From positions 1,462,782 to 1,526,781 of the forward strand of contig JANPWX010000109.1 of the NCBI GenBank assembly GCA_024734555.1: DNA of 64,000 nucleotides, in the 5' to 3' direction. Position 1 is the stretch's first letter, and each line of letters opens with the position of its first letter. Below are positions 25,535 through 35,500 of the stretch, in pieces. The translations under genes and the position numbers were made by a program. Source of the DNA: Trochalopteron elliotii (Eukaryota; Chordata; Aves; Passeriformes; Leiothrichidae). Under the pieces are notes generated by a model. It worked only from the letters and a program-made list of their open reading frames with translations, had not been told where the DNA came from and did no database searches.

Positions 25535-26725
25535 GGAAATCATTACATTGTAGTCTGACCCACATAGTGAATAACAATTGCTCTTACCCATCTATCCCTT
25601 ACTTGTGATCACCTAAAGCATCTCTTCCAGAAAGGTGTCTAGTCATGATCTGGAGATATCAAGAGAAGGAGAAGCTGCCCCTCCCCTTGGTCATTTGTTC
25701 CAGTGGTTGATCACCTCTTTGCTAAACACGTGCACCTTGCAGCTAATTTGAATTTGTCTGGTTTCAGCTTTTTGACAGTGGTGGTTGGTGTTTATGCTAT
25801 TCTCCACTACATTGAAAAGCCCTATTCACTCTCTGCTTTCATCTGATGGAATTACTTATATGCTGATCTTAACTCACCCTTCAATATTCCCCTCCTTCCC
25901 CCTTTGGGTGCATGAAACAGATCGAACAATTTCAGTATCTTGCTCTAAGGCATTTTCTCTACTCCTTAATTCATTTCTGTGGCTCTTTCCTGCCCTCACT
26001 TTAACCACCTTTTGAATATTAAAATGTGAGCCCCAGGCCTGGTTGTGTTATCTTATCCACTTTAGTCTCAGTGCTTTATGTGGAGGAAAATTAACCTCCC
26101 TGATCCTACTTACTACTTTTCCTGTGAGCTTAATCCCAAGCAGCCCTTGCCCCCATTTGCCAGGAGAGGTGTCTGCACTGAACCACTCATCCATAACGAC
26201 CTCCAGCCCTCCTTCAGGAGCTCTGCTACACTTGCAGCCAGCCCTGCTTATAATGAACAACCTCCCCTCTTCCTCCCTCCAGGACTGCAGGAATGCATTG
26301 CAAGTGAGTCCTGCTTACCCAGCAGTCACCATGCCCTGGCATGGCTGCCTCTTCAACCACCTTGCCACCAAAGGTGGGTATCAATGCCCCCTGTCAGTGG
26401 CCCTTTTACATTGTCTTCCAGGTTGATGATAAAAAACCATGGGGTAAGGCAGGGCTGAGTCCCAAACCTGCTTGGAATTTGTTGTTCGGTGATGAGTCCT
26501 CGCTGACAACAACATTTTGAGATCTGTCAGTTATCCAGCTCTCAATCTGTCTCACATATCCTCTGGTTCATACTATTCTGTGCTATTTTTTAAGCAGGAT
26601 GTCATGGTTTTAGCTCAATCCCCTTGTAGAAAATCTAAGTATAGCATATCTGCGTAGTTACTTTTATCAGGCAACTTTGTAATCTCCTCAAAGAACTAAA
26701 TCAGGTTTGTTAAGTGCTATTTTCT
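25535..26725 (-). mobile_element. Old, long CR1 LINE copy in antisense (3' end at left)
   Basis: The stretch follows, in reverse complement, the 3' part of an old sauropsid CR1 retroposon as I know it. Landmarks in order are a 3'-end-type block at 25545-25560 (TAGTCTGACC), a block at 25747-25772 (GAATTTGTCTGG), a block at 25972-26008 (TCTGTGGCTCTTTCCTG), one at 26086-26115 (TTAACCTCCCTGATCCTACT), one at 26409-26436 (TCTTCCAGGTTGATGATAAA), one at 26512-26547 (CATTTTGAGATCTGTCAGTT), and blocks at 26629-26651 and 26675-26707. Read on the minus strand, the block at 26409-26436 still encodes FIINLEDNVK, resembling the INDLEEN-type segment near the CR1 reverse-transcriptase core. No intact catalytic FADD box is visible where I would expect it, and the frame is broken, so the copy is dead. 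About 1.2 kb is long for a bird CR1, since most are truncated to a few hundred bases. The right boundary is approximate. Recognition is from memory of the family, not from an alignment. Confidence 0.8.
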
Positions 26726-27630
26726 CTACAACAACATTGAATCACATTCACATAAGAGGGGAACGCTGAGAGGCTACTAAGTTTATTATTCTTAAACTTA
26801 TTATTCTTATTCTTACTTTATATATTTTTCTGGTGTCCTCACCTAATTGGGAAGACTGATGTGATACTGTTGTTCTCTTGGATGTAGGACCTACCAGCAC
26901 TCAGAGCCACTGAGCAGGATCACAAAGCCCCCTGGCCTAGGTCAGCCTCGGGGAGGGGCAGTGGCTTGATGAGTGCTGTGCACAGCAGTGGGCTTGCATT
27001 GCAGAGCACAGCCTAGAACAACTGATTCTTGTGAGGTACAGGCAACACTGTGGCTGCTGTTGCATCTCTGCTGGCCATCTCTTGGGTTTGGGGATGTACC
27101 ACCAAACCATGCTTGCCTGAAACACCAGCTCCAGGGCAGGGGAGTGGGAAAGTGCTCTGCCCCTCCCTGCTGCTTCCACCCATCCTGCAGGCAGTCTGTC
27201 AGTACCAGATCAGGGGGATACCTGTCTTCATTGTGATAAAGATCTGGAGAAGAAAAAAAGAAGGGATGTTCTCCAGTGTTGGATGGTGTCCTTCCTGCAG
27301 AATTGCCTGAAAATGGCTATGTTCAGGTCCCTTGGGTCAGCCCAGCTTTAATGCACTAAAAAGCGAATGGAAACCTTTGGTCCTAAAGTCTCACTGATGG
27401 AGTGAATGTCCCACAGGTTTCTAACACTGCCCTGAGCCGACCTGTTTGGTGTATTTTCCCTGGTGAGAGTTGTAAAAGTTTGTCTCTCCTTTCCAGCTAC
27501 AAGGGTGCACTGCAAGGAGGCAGGGGAAGATTGTGCAGCACCTGCAAGGACCTAGTCCCCTTCTGTGTGGGATGTGTTAGCAGCTGAAGAGCTGAGCTCC
27601 TGCTTTTCTTTATGTGCTCTCCTGACTCAG

Positions 27631-27709
27631 CCGATCTCTGTTACAAGCACAGCTGCACTCGAGAGAAGAGTATTTTATAAGAAGAGTTCAAACTGGCTCT
27701 TCTGCTGTG
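27631..27709 (+). other. Exon-like cassette, 79 bp (unconfirmed)
   Basis: A pyrimidine-rich acceptor (TTTCTTTATGTGCTCTCCTG followed by ACTCAG, ending 27630) and the donor GTAAGT at 27710 bracket 79 bases. Two of three frames are open; one begins RSLLQAQLHSREEYFIRRV. The peptide is not recognised, and two open frames in so short a segment weaken the case. Confidence 0.12.
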
Positions 27710-28173
27710 GTAAGTTTTCAGCTACCACCTCTGCAGCACATCCTTCCTTCCTGATGGCCACGTCAAGAGGTTTTGCAAAGACACTGTGGAAAGGAGTCCC
27801 AGATATTCAGTGTTTGATGGCCTTGTATTCTGCAGAAATGCTATGTTCTCATCACTTCCTGTCTTTGTGTGATTATTAACAATAAAACAAATCTGAGAAA
27901 TGGGCAGATGTAATCAATTAAAAGAGAAACACCCCAGCCTATGCCTTCTGAACACCCCAGGATGTCACTGGCCTTGAGGTTGTGGGGGACTAGGAGGCCA
28001 GGTTTTGTTTAACTTAAGTCTTTCCAAAGAAGATGGGAGCTCTCACGATTTGTGTCACAGTAACCAAGATCTAAAAAAATATGCCATGTTTCCACTGCAA
28101 TTTTCTCTCTCAGATGTGCCAGCTGCTCTTTTTTCACACTTTTGCTGCACATTTACGAGAGTGAGAAGGAATG

Positions 28174-28199
28174 CACACACACACACGCACACACACACA
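28174..28199 (+). repeat. (CA)n microsatellite, interrupted once
   Basis: Thirteen CA-type dinucleotides with one G interruption at 28187. Ordinary dinucleotide repeat. Confidence 0.95.
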
Positions 28200-31192
28200 G
28201 CTGCAGCCGTGAGACCAGCCTGGCCTTAGCCCACACAGTGCTGTTAAGCCCAGAGATGTATTAAGTTAGAACAGAAGAAAGAGGAAAAAAAAATTGAAAG
28301 AAAAAAGGGTTGGTGTAACTATGTCTGGATTCCCAAACACCTGCATCAGGGTTTCCTGATATTTCTTCAGACATTTGCATCTGAGATACAGCTGCCACAG
28401 TGCTCACACAAGACCTTAACCTTCATTTGATCGTGGCTCTATTCTCCTTTCATTTTCTCTTGCTTAAAACAGAGCTGAAATCTCATGTGCACCCAGAGCT
28501 GCAATGGTTGGAGTCCATGCTCCTGAAAAGTATCCAAATCTATTACACCAGTTTAACATCATTTAGTCAAAGGGCTGCAGGAGGCTGTATGTGCTCTGTC
28601 AGCTTAGTTTAATTTGAATACATGAAGAACAAGCTTAAACCACTATCTGTAATGGATTTTAAATAAGACTGAGAATTTGTGTGTAAAGAAAGCCTAATTT
28701 GATGGTGTTGTACCTTTAGGAAGGGCAGACCTTCCTTGCTGTTTTAAAGGAAGAGACAAATTTTAATTTGCGGTATTTTTATTTCCTCTGCACTATTGCT
28801 TTCTAGATGAATACATTAGTTTATCAGATGCTGAGAACTTAAATAAGATAACCAGGGCCAAATTCCCACCTGCTGAATACATTTAAACAGGCTTTTCTCT
28901 GAGGTGTTTAGAGTCTTCTCCTTCTAGTGACTTTCCTGGGGCATGACAACACTCTCCACTGTGGTCCCTTACTGAAAACTGCCCAGGTATATCACAGCTG
29001 CCTTAGACAAGTAGTGCCAGGAGTGAGAAATGTGTCAGGCAGCTCATTCATTCATCTTTCTCAGCTCAGAAAAAAGAGAATGGGGACTACCACTTGGTGT
29101 TTCTACACGGTTTCACTCTCTGGTTCTCATGAGGTAGCAAAAAGCTGAAGAATCTTTAGAGGAAGTCAAGCAAACAATTTCAAGGAGATTTCTTAAGGAA
29201 AAAAAAAAACAACAAACAAACCAAAATATGAAGAAAAAACCCAGAACAATACAGAACAGCAACAGCTGAAGTGTTTCTCTTTTTCTTGGAGATTCTGTAA
29301 AACCCCTCACTTAACTAAACCTAGATTTGGAATCTACACCAACCTGAGAGCTTTCTTTAATTAAAACCTCATTCACAATTCAACTTAGGAAAAAATACAG
29401 TGACAACAAACACAAGCTTCAGAAGAAAATAGAGATGACATCTGTTCTTTAGGGAAGACTCCTTTGTCCTGAATTCTAGAGAGCTGGTTATTTAAGGAGG
29501 GAATTAAATGAACAACTAAGATTAAACAGAAGCAGCAACACACCCTGATGCAAGCTTGAGGGTGTTGAAATTGCTCTGCTCTTCTCCCCAAAGACATTTC
29601 AGATCCCATTTCTTGAACACTGTTTATGTCGAAAGTGCTCACATTCTGATTTCCTCTACAGCCAGTTCACTGCTCTCTGCAGTCTCTAAAAGCATCATCA
29701 AGCGTTTCCTCATTAGATAATATCATCACACACCCTAATGATTAGGCTCAATGAGTCACCTTCCTTTTTGGAGCCCTGTATTCAATCCAAAATTGTGTAT
29801 CCTCCCTCTCTCTTGAAGAGAACTCCCTCCACACAGAGATGTCTCAGGAGACCAGCCCAGCTGTAGCAACAAGTTCATTAGCCAACCTATTGTGGTGGAT
29901 TCTGAAACCCCTCTGTGAGATGCCAGAGACCGTCAGACCAGTGCCAGGGTTAGGGGTGCTGTGTGCTGGGAGCAGCATAGACAGCTCAGAAAGGGGAGCC
30001 CTTGCCTCAAAGGACTCTGACATCTGAAAAGCAAGAAGCCAGCTAAGTTGTTAGTGAAAGGCTTTGGGGATCAAGAGGATGATAAACAATCAGTGTAACT
30101 GTGGGCACTTGGGATGAGAAGAGAGAAGGGACTAAGTATACCACGTCTATGGGGAAGATAAGAAAGAAGAAGAAAATGCTGAATTGAGGCAATGAAGAAT
30201 GTTGTAGGCAACAAAATAGAAGCTAGTAGAAGAGGAAAAGGGATGGGTCCCTCCTGTTTGATTACAAAGGCCTTTTCCTGTCATCTTGCTTGCAGAACAG
30301 GTTTTATAATTTATCTCATTTTTTAATTTCAGGCAGCATTAGCAGCAATTGTAAAAATAATGGCATCTCTATTGCCGTATGCACTATTTACATTCCTGTG
30401 AAGCCTACAATCAGGGGCCAGGAAGAGGGCCCTTCACCAGGGTCTGTGGCTAGCAGAGGGGACAGGCTGGGTAGAGCAGTGACCTGTGGCCACCTGCACA
30501 AGCAGCCAGCTTGGCTGAGACAGCAGCCAGGAGGGGAAAGCCTGCCACTTTCACTAAAGTTTTCATCAGAGGGCTTTCCTGCCCCTCCCTGTCAGCAGTA
30601 GTGAATGGTGGAATCATCAGGACTTTTGCTGGTTTCATTTATTTTTATTTTATAAACATTGCAAAAAACAGATGCCTCCCCTGGGACATGGCTGTTTGCA
30701 CTCCCTTGCTCACAAGAATTTATAGGGCTCCCCTCTCTGCAGCTTCTGAATGCCTTGTGTTTTAATTGGATCTACACTCAGATTTTCCCCTCCTGAGCAG
30801 GGTAGTTGTGTGCAGGTACATACAGCTGAAACTGAGGCAATCAAGTCCAAAACAGAAATCTAGAAGTGGCTACCTACAGGTGCCATTTAACACCTCCAAC
30901 ATCCCAAAACTAGGTGGAGAAATACCTTAATTCCCAGAGGGACACTTTCTAGAAGGTGTTTTCTGAACACATGTAAGACTTGCACCAAACAAGTTGCTGC
31001 CCTTTCAGGGAGAATGTTTGCATGTTCCCTCTCACTCACCCAACCCACTGATAGGATGTGCCACCATGCAGGAACACATCCCCACTGCCAAGCCACAGGG
31101 CATGACTCCCTGCTGTTCCTGGTGAAATGGTGACTCACTTCAGCCTCCTGGTTAAGGAACTCATGAGCATCCCCTCCGGTGTCAAATGAGGT

Positions 31193-31263
31193 GTATTTAT
31201 TCTCTGAGAATAAATACAATCACAATTGTATTTATTCACAAAAGTGGACACAATTGTCCACTT
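31193..31263. repeat. Cluster of three perfect inverted repeats (hairpins)
   Basis: Three perfect hairpins lie in 71 bases. The first pairs 31193-31204 with 31206-31217 (12-bp arms, 1-nt spacer). The second pairs 31208-31220 with 31225-31237 (13-bp arms, 4-nt loop). The third pairs 31242-31250 with 31255-31263 (9-bp arms, 4-nt loop). The first two share the word GTATTTATTC, which occurs as forward, reverse and forward copies, so the two cruciforms are mutually exclusive alternatives. This flip-flop order is what repeated fold-back template switching during replication would leave. Confidence 0.9.
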
Positions 31264-31286
31264 GTTCTTTGACTATTTAATTGCAC

Positions 31287-31430
31287 AATCACAGAATGAT
31301 ATAACCATTTAGACTGAAAAAACCTCCAGGATCATTAAGTCCAACAATCAACCTAACACAGCCAAGCCCACCACTCAGCCATGTCCCTAAGCACCACATC
31401 TACACATCTCCTAAATACCTCCAGGGTCTA
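31287..31430 (-). mobile_element. Short CR1 LINE 3' fragment, antisense
   Basis: The sequence starts with AATCACAGAATGATATAACC and continues with ATCATTAAGTCCAACAATCA. It then carries the diagnostic GCCAAGCCCACCACTCAGCC, ATGTCCCTAAGCACCACATC, and TAAATACCTCCAGGG. These are the reverse complement of a common bird CR1 3' end. Similarity fades after 31430, although a CCTGG-containing block near 31446 could be a continuation. Only the 3' untranslated part is present. Its 3' terminus lies 23 bases from a cluster of perfect inverted repeats (31193-31263), which suggests a local rearrangement at or near the insertion. Confidence 0.85.
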
Positions 31431-32129
31431 TTCTGAATGTAGCCTGGTCCCTGGAAACCCTCCACCACCACAGGGGGCTTTATGGCAGAGGATGGAGATG
31501 TGGAGATGTGTAGCAACCCCACATGACAAGTACCTGCTCAAAAACCAACCCTCCTCTCCAGCAGCCTGGGTGCTGCTGCACAAAAGGGTTGGAAATGTGC
31601 CCATTTTGGGAGCCTGAGTGCTGGTCAGAGGGCTCAATACCCTCTGTACCTGCTGCACAAGCCATGCAAACTGAGCCTTGAATGGAGGGTCACTATAACC
31701 GTTGGCTACCTGCTCTCACTGAGGACAGCAGCTTGATTGGAGCTAACCTGTACCACTCCTCTCTTTTTCCATCCCTGGGGAATCAAGTTTCTCTTAAGCT
31801 GCCTTCCTGATGCTGCTGAGGACTTGTGGTCCACCTGGCTCTGTGGACCAGTATATTTTTCCCTAAGAAGGAAAGCTGTCTTACACTCCCCTCCTTTCTC
31901 AAGCATTGCTTAGGTTTCATTGTTCTCATCATCAAAGAGGACCTCTCAAACACTGTCCCAGCAAGTCCTGCCCGACAGAGGAGGTTTTGTACCCTGCAAA
32001 CCAGGGAGAGGCACAGCTGCTCTGTTTTCTGTCTGTTCTGCCTTGATAATTTTTTGCTCCCAATCATCCGCCTCCTCCTAGGTCTTTTCTCCAGAGGAGG
32101 TACTCTTGTCTCCCTGTCATTGTTTCATA
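31431..32129. other. Unique non-coding sequence next to CR1
   Basis: A plus frame at 31381-31617 starts inside the CR1 fragment and is not genic. A 133-codon plus frame (31826-32227) and a 94-codon minus frame (31783-32067) overlap and have no recognisable domain. No repeat is visible. Confidence 0.65.
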
Positions 32130-32520
32130 GACACACGCTCAGAGATTTCCCAATGGTAGTATGTGGCAACAATGAATCCCCAGTGCACGGAAATGCACAT
32201 GAAATTGTATTAGTCACACACAATTAGGCAACGCACAGTCACCATGCAATCAGGGGAAGCCTAGATGCAGATTATTGAGGTGCAGAGGTTTTTGATGAAC
32301 CGTATTGTCACCCAAAAATGCTATTATATGAGAAATAAAGCATTTTCCCTGAAAGGGTTGTACTGGGCAAATTTTTTCAATTTGAATTGTATTTTAAAGG
32401 TTAGAAATTGCCCTTTTATCATTTCCAAAATGAAAAATTCATTTAATTCAAAATTACTTTTGATTTCACAATTTAAGCTAATGAGTTTTTTTTTAACGTG
32501 GCTGAATACAAAACACTTCT
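32130..32520. promoter_or_regulatory. Candidate conserved non-coding element, AT-rich
   Basis: The sequence combines CAATTAGG, ATGCAATCA (C/EBP- or POU-like, 32244-32252), ATTTAATTC and CTAATGAG words with balanced, non-repetitive composition. A short 85-codon frame (32265-32522) is Phe/Lys/Asn-rich and typical of AT-rich non-coding DNA. Function is inferred only from texture and motif density. Confidence 0.2.
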
Positions 32521-35500
32521 AAGTTATCAAAATGAACCAGTGTTGATTGCCCCCATAGAGCTTTTCTCTACACTTTCATTGTAAAAATGCTTATCATCAC
32601 CTATATTTGCATGTAGGGAAAAGCATTTAAACACTGAAAACATTTGCAGGACAGAGCAATCATGAATTGCTCAGCTCTAACGCAACAGCAATTTCACCAT
32701 CTCCATGTTACATGATTGTGATATGCAGTCTTGTCTTTTTGACATCTTCCAGAGGATTCTTGCTTTCTGTAGGAGAGGTTCCTGGCTATGCAGTATTTAC
32801 AAGCTGCAAATCCACACCAGACCTTTCAGGACACTTGCTAGACCATGCAGAGATGGAGGAAATGGATGTGGTTTGCTTTGCCTGAGCTGGGTGGGGTCTC
32901 AGTGGGACTCAAATGGAATTGACAGAGCAAAGGGAGACCTTTGCGTGCTTTTCAGTCTCCAAGTAAGATTTCCAGCATTGTTTCCAGGCTGCAATTGGAG
33001 AATTACCCATCATTATAATTCCATTACAATAACTGGAGGCATGTTCAGTAGCTCAGCATGTTTCCCAGAGGTGGAATGTTTGCACACCCTGGAGGTGCTG
33101 CTGGCCAAGGTGTTCCCTGGGACACAGGACCTCCCCCATGGGGGGCTGGGAATGCAGTCACACACCTTTGGAGGGAGCACCCCAAAATTCCTGTGTGGCA
33201 TCTTGCTGACCTCCATGGAACCCTCTCTTTAGAAAATAGAGCCAAAAAACTCACTCAAAACACTTGGTATCACCCTGACCAGTGTCTCCTCTGTGTTTCC
33301 TTGGATTTTCCAAGGATTTTCCTCCATCTGCACCCCCTGCCCTTTGGACTTTGGACCATACCAGTGTCATCCAACATGTTCAGCTGCCACAGCAAGGCCA
33401 CACTTGCAGGAGAGCCTGGGAAGTCCCTGGGCACTGCTAAGGTGTCCAGGACCATTAAACCATGTGGTCCCTGGGAGCTGTTGGAATGGGGAGCAGCAAC
33501 ATTAATTAGAGAGCAGCAGAGGGTATTTGCTGGGATCAACCTCTTAGGTGCTACTTGTTTATTTGAGCTCCAGCCAATGAAGATACATGGCTTTAGCAGC
33601 TCCAGGGTTTTGCTGATGTGGTGTGTTGGAAGTTCTATAAAGTAAACCTTAATAGCATAATGTTTGTGCTTTTGAGTTACCGCAGGACGAGGGGCTGTTG
33701 GGGGTGCCTGACCTTTGTGTAAGTGGCCTGTGCAAGGCACCAACCCAGACAGTAAATTACTCAGCTTGGGAATAGATGCCAGGGAATCTGCATCCCAGTC
33801 CTTTCCCTTTCTGAACAATTAATTTTTCTCCTTTGCTGTACAGAACAATTTATAACCTACCAAGAGATACTGTGCCTTATGCTGACCAGAATTCTTTTCA
33901 AAATATCTTGCATAACATGGATGAAACCAAAACTGAAATGTGCTACAAACTAAGGTAATCCTAAATGCAGTACAAAACTGAAAGACTGGGATTTCCCTAA
34001 GTCTCACATGTCCAGGCTTCACAGGAGTGAGGTGACAGCTAAAAAAAAAGGCTGTGATGTCTCAACAGCCATTGAAAACATGCCAATAACCAATTTTTTT
34101 TTTTTTTTTAGATTATCTTGCATTCAGTATTTTAAAGTACAGGGCATAAGACAGGAAGTGCAGACTAAAAGCCTACTAACCATAAGATTTTCTCAGCAAG
34201 AATAAATAAATTTAAAATAAAATCAACAGCATTAACCCCAAAAATATTTATGTTTAAATATTATATTTATGTTCTCTTTTGAATTACTCTTGTTTCAAAC
34301 TCAAGAGGCAGGGCTGCTCACATGCCCAGCTTGCAGCATCTGTCCTTACTGAAGCAAGGATTGTATCAGTCATCTGATTCCTATCTTACATAACTCAGAG
34401 CTCTCCCTGGCCACGCTGCAGCTGGAGAGGGAGAAAAGAACCTGAGCTTTGCTGAAACACATTGTCACAGTGCTGCATTAGTGTTGGTTCACTATGGTGT
34501 TTCCAAAAGTTAATTTCAGTAAAGATACACAAGGTGTTAGATCATATCAAGAGTTCTCTCCTCCAGTTGTAAAAATCAACAGGAGCTTGATTGCTCTGAA
34601 GTCACTTGTTCTTGGACTCATCCTTCCATGTGGGCTGTCCCTTTCAGGAAGCCTGTGTGCACCAGGTCACCTGAAAGGTAAAGTGCATACATATATATTT
34701 AAACACACATGTACATATGCTTATGTCTGTGCTTACACACAGAGATACTTGTTATGTGCACACATTTTGGAGACCCCAGCCATTCTACTTTGGCTCAGAG
34801 AGCAAAGCTCTCCAAACAGGACCCAGCTGTCACTTGTACAAAGAATTTCTCCCCAAGGCAGTCTGTCCAGCTCTCATGCTCCAAGATGCCTAGTCCTCAG
34901 AGGTTGAAGGGCAGAGTCAGGGTCCATCCCTGAGACAGCTAAAAAGCACAAAAAAGGATTGCTGTTTTGGCTGCTCCCCAGGGTATGGTACCCTGGCTCA
35001 AAGTATCCCACACCACTGCCACGGCCACAGCCTGTACCCAAAGTTTCCCCAAGCATTTTAGTTGACAAAGTTGGCCTGACCAAGAGGAAATGAAGCTCTT
35101 CCTTTTTTCTTTCTTTCTTTTATGCAATCATGCCTCTGTCTCTCTTGTCCTGTCACCACAGAGGAGATGTGGTTGCTGGATCCTGCGGTTGCCTCCCACT
35201 GCCCTCTGAAGCAGCCATAGGGGACAGTGCTTAGACAGCACAGAGGAACTGCAGGAATTCCAGCCCAGCCACAGTGTGGTCTCTCAGACTTCAGATGCAG
35301 GTTTCTCAGTGGTCCTTAAGAGCCCTTAACATAGTTGTAGGTTTGTGAACCTGCCCTGTTTCCATATTTGTAAGAGTCCTCGTTTGTCTTAGTGTAGCAG
35401 AAGTGCATAGCACTTTCTAGTGATCTGAATTTTGCTTGTTAAAAAACCCACAGCTTGTTATTGTGTAGGCTCTGCATTGGAGCATACCACTTCACTCTAG

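Larger units (their letters stand above)
26726..31192. other. Unique non-coding sequence
   Basis: A TTATTATTCTTA motif repeats twice at about 26783-26812 beside the CR1. Beyond the (CA)n repeat and the A11 tract with CAAA words at 29199-29225, no repeat or RNA gene is seen. Open frames stay at or below 110 codons and are unrecognised. The stretch 29640-30290 shows nothing notable. Confidence 0.65.

Noticed and set aside
25785..26458. Plus-strand open frames across 25785-26458
   Set aside because: They lie on the antisense strand of a decayed CR1 LINE and are by-products of it.
33058..33818. Long opposing frames (195 codons plus, 182 codons minus)
   Set aside because: They occupy the same bases on opposite strands and neither resembles a known protein or retroelement product.
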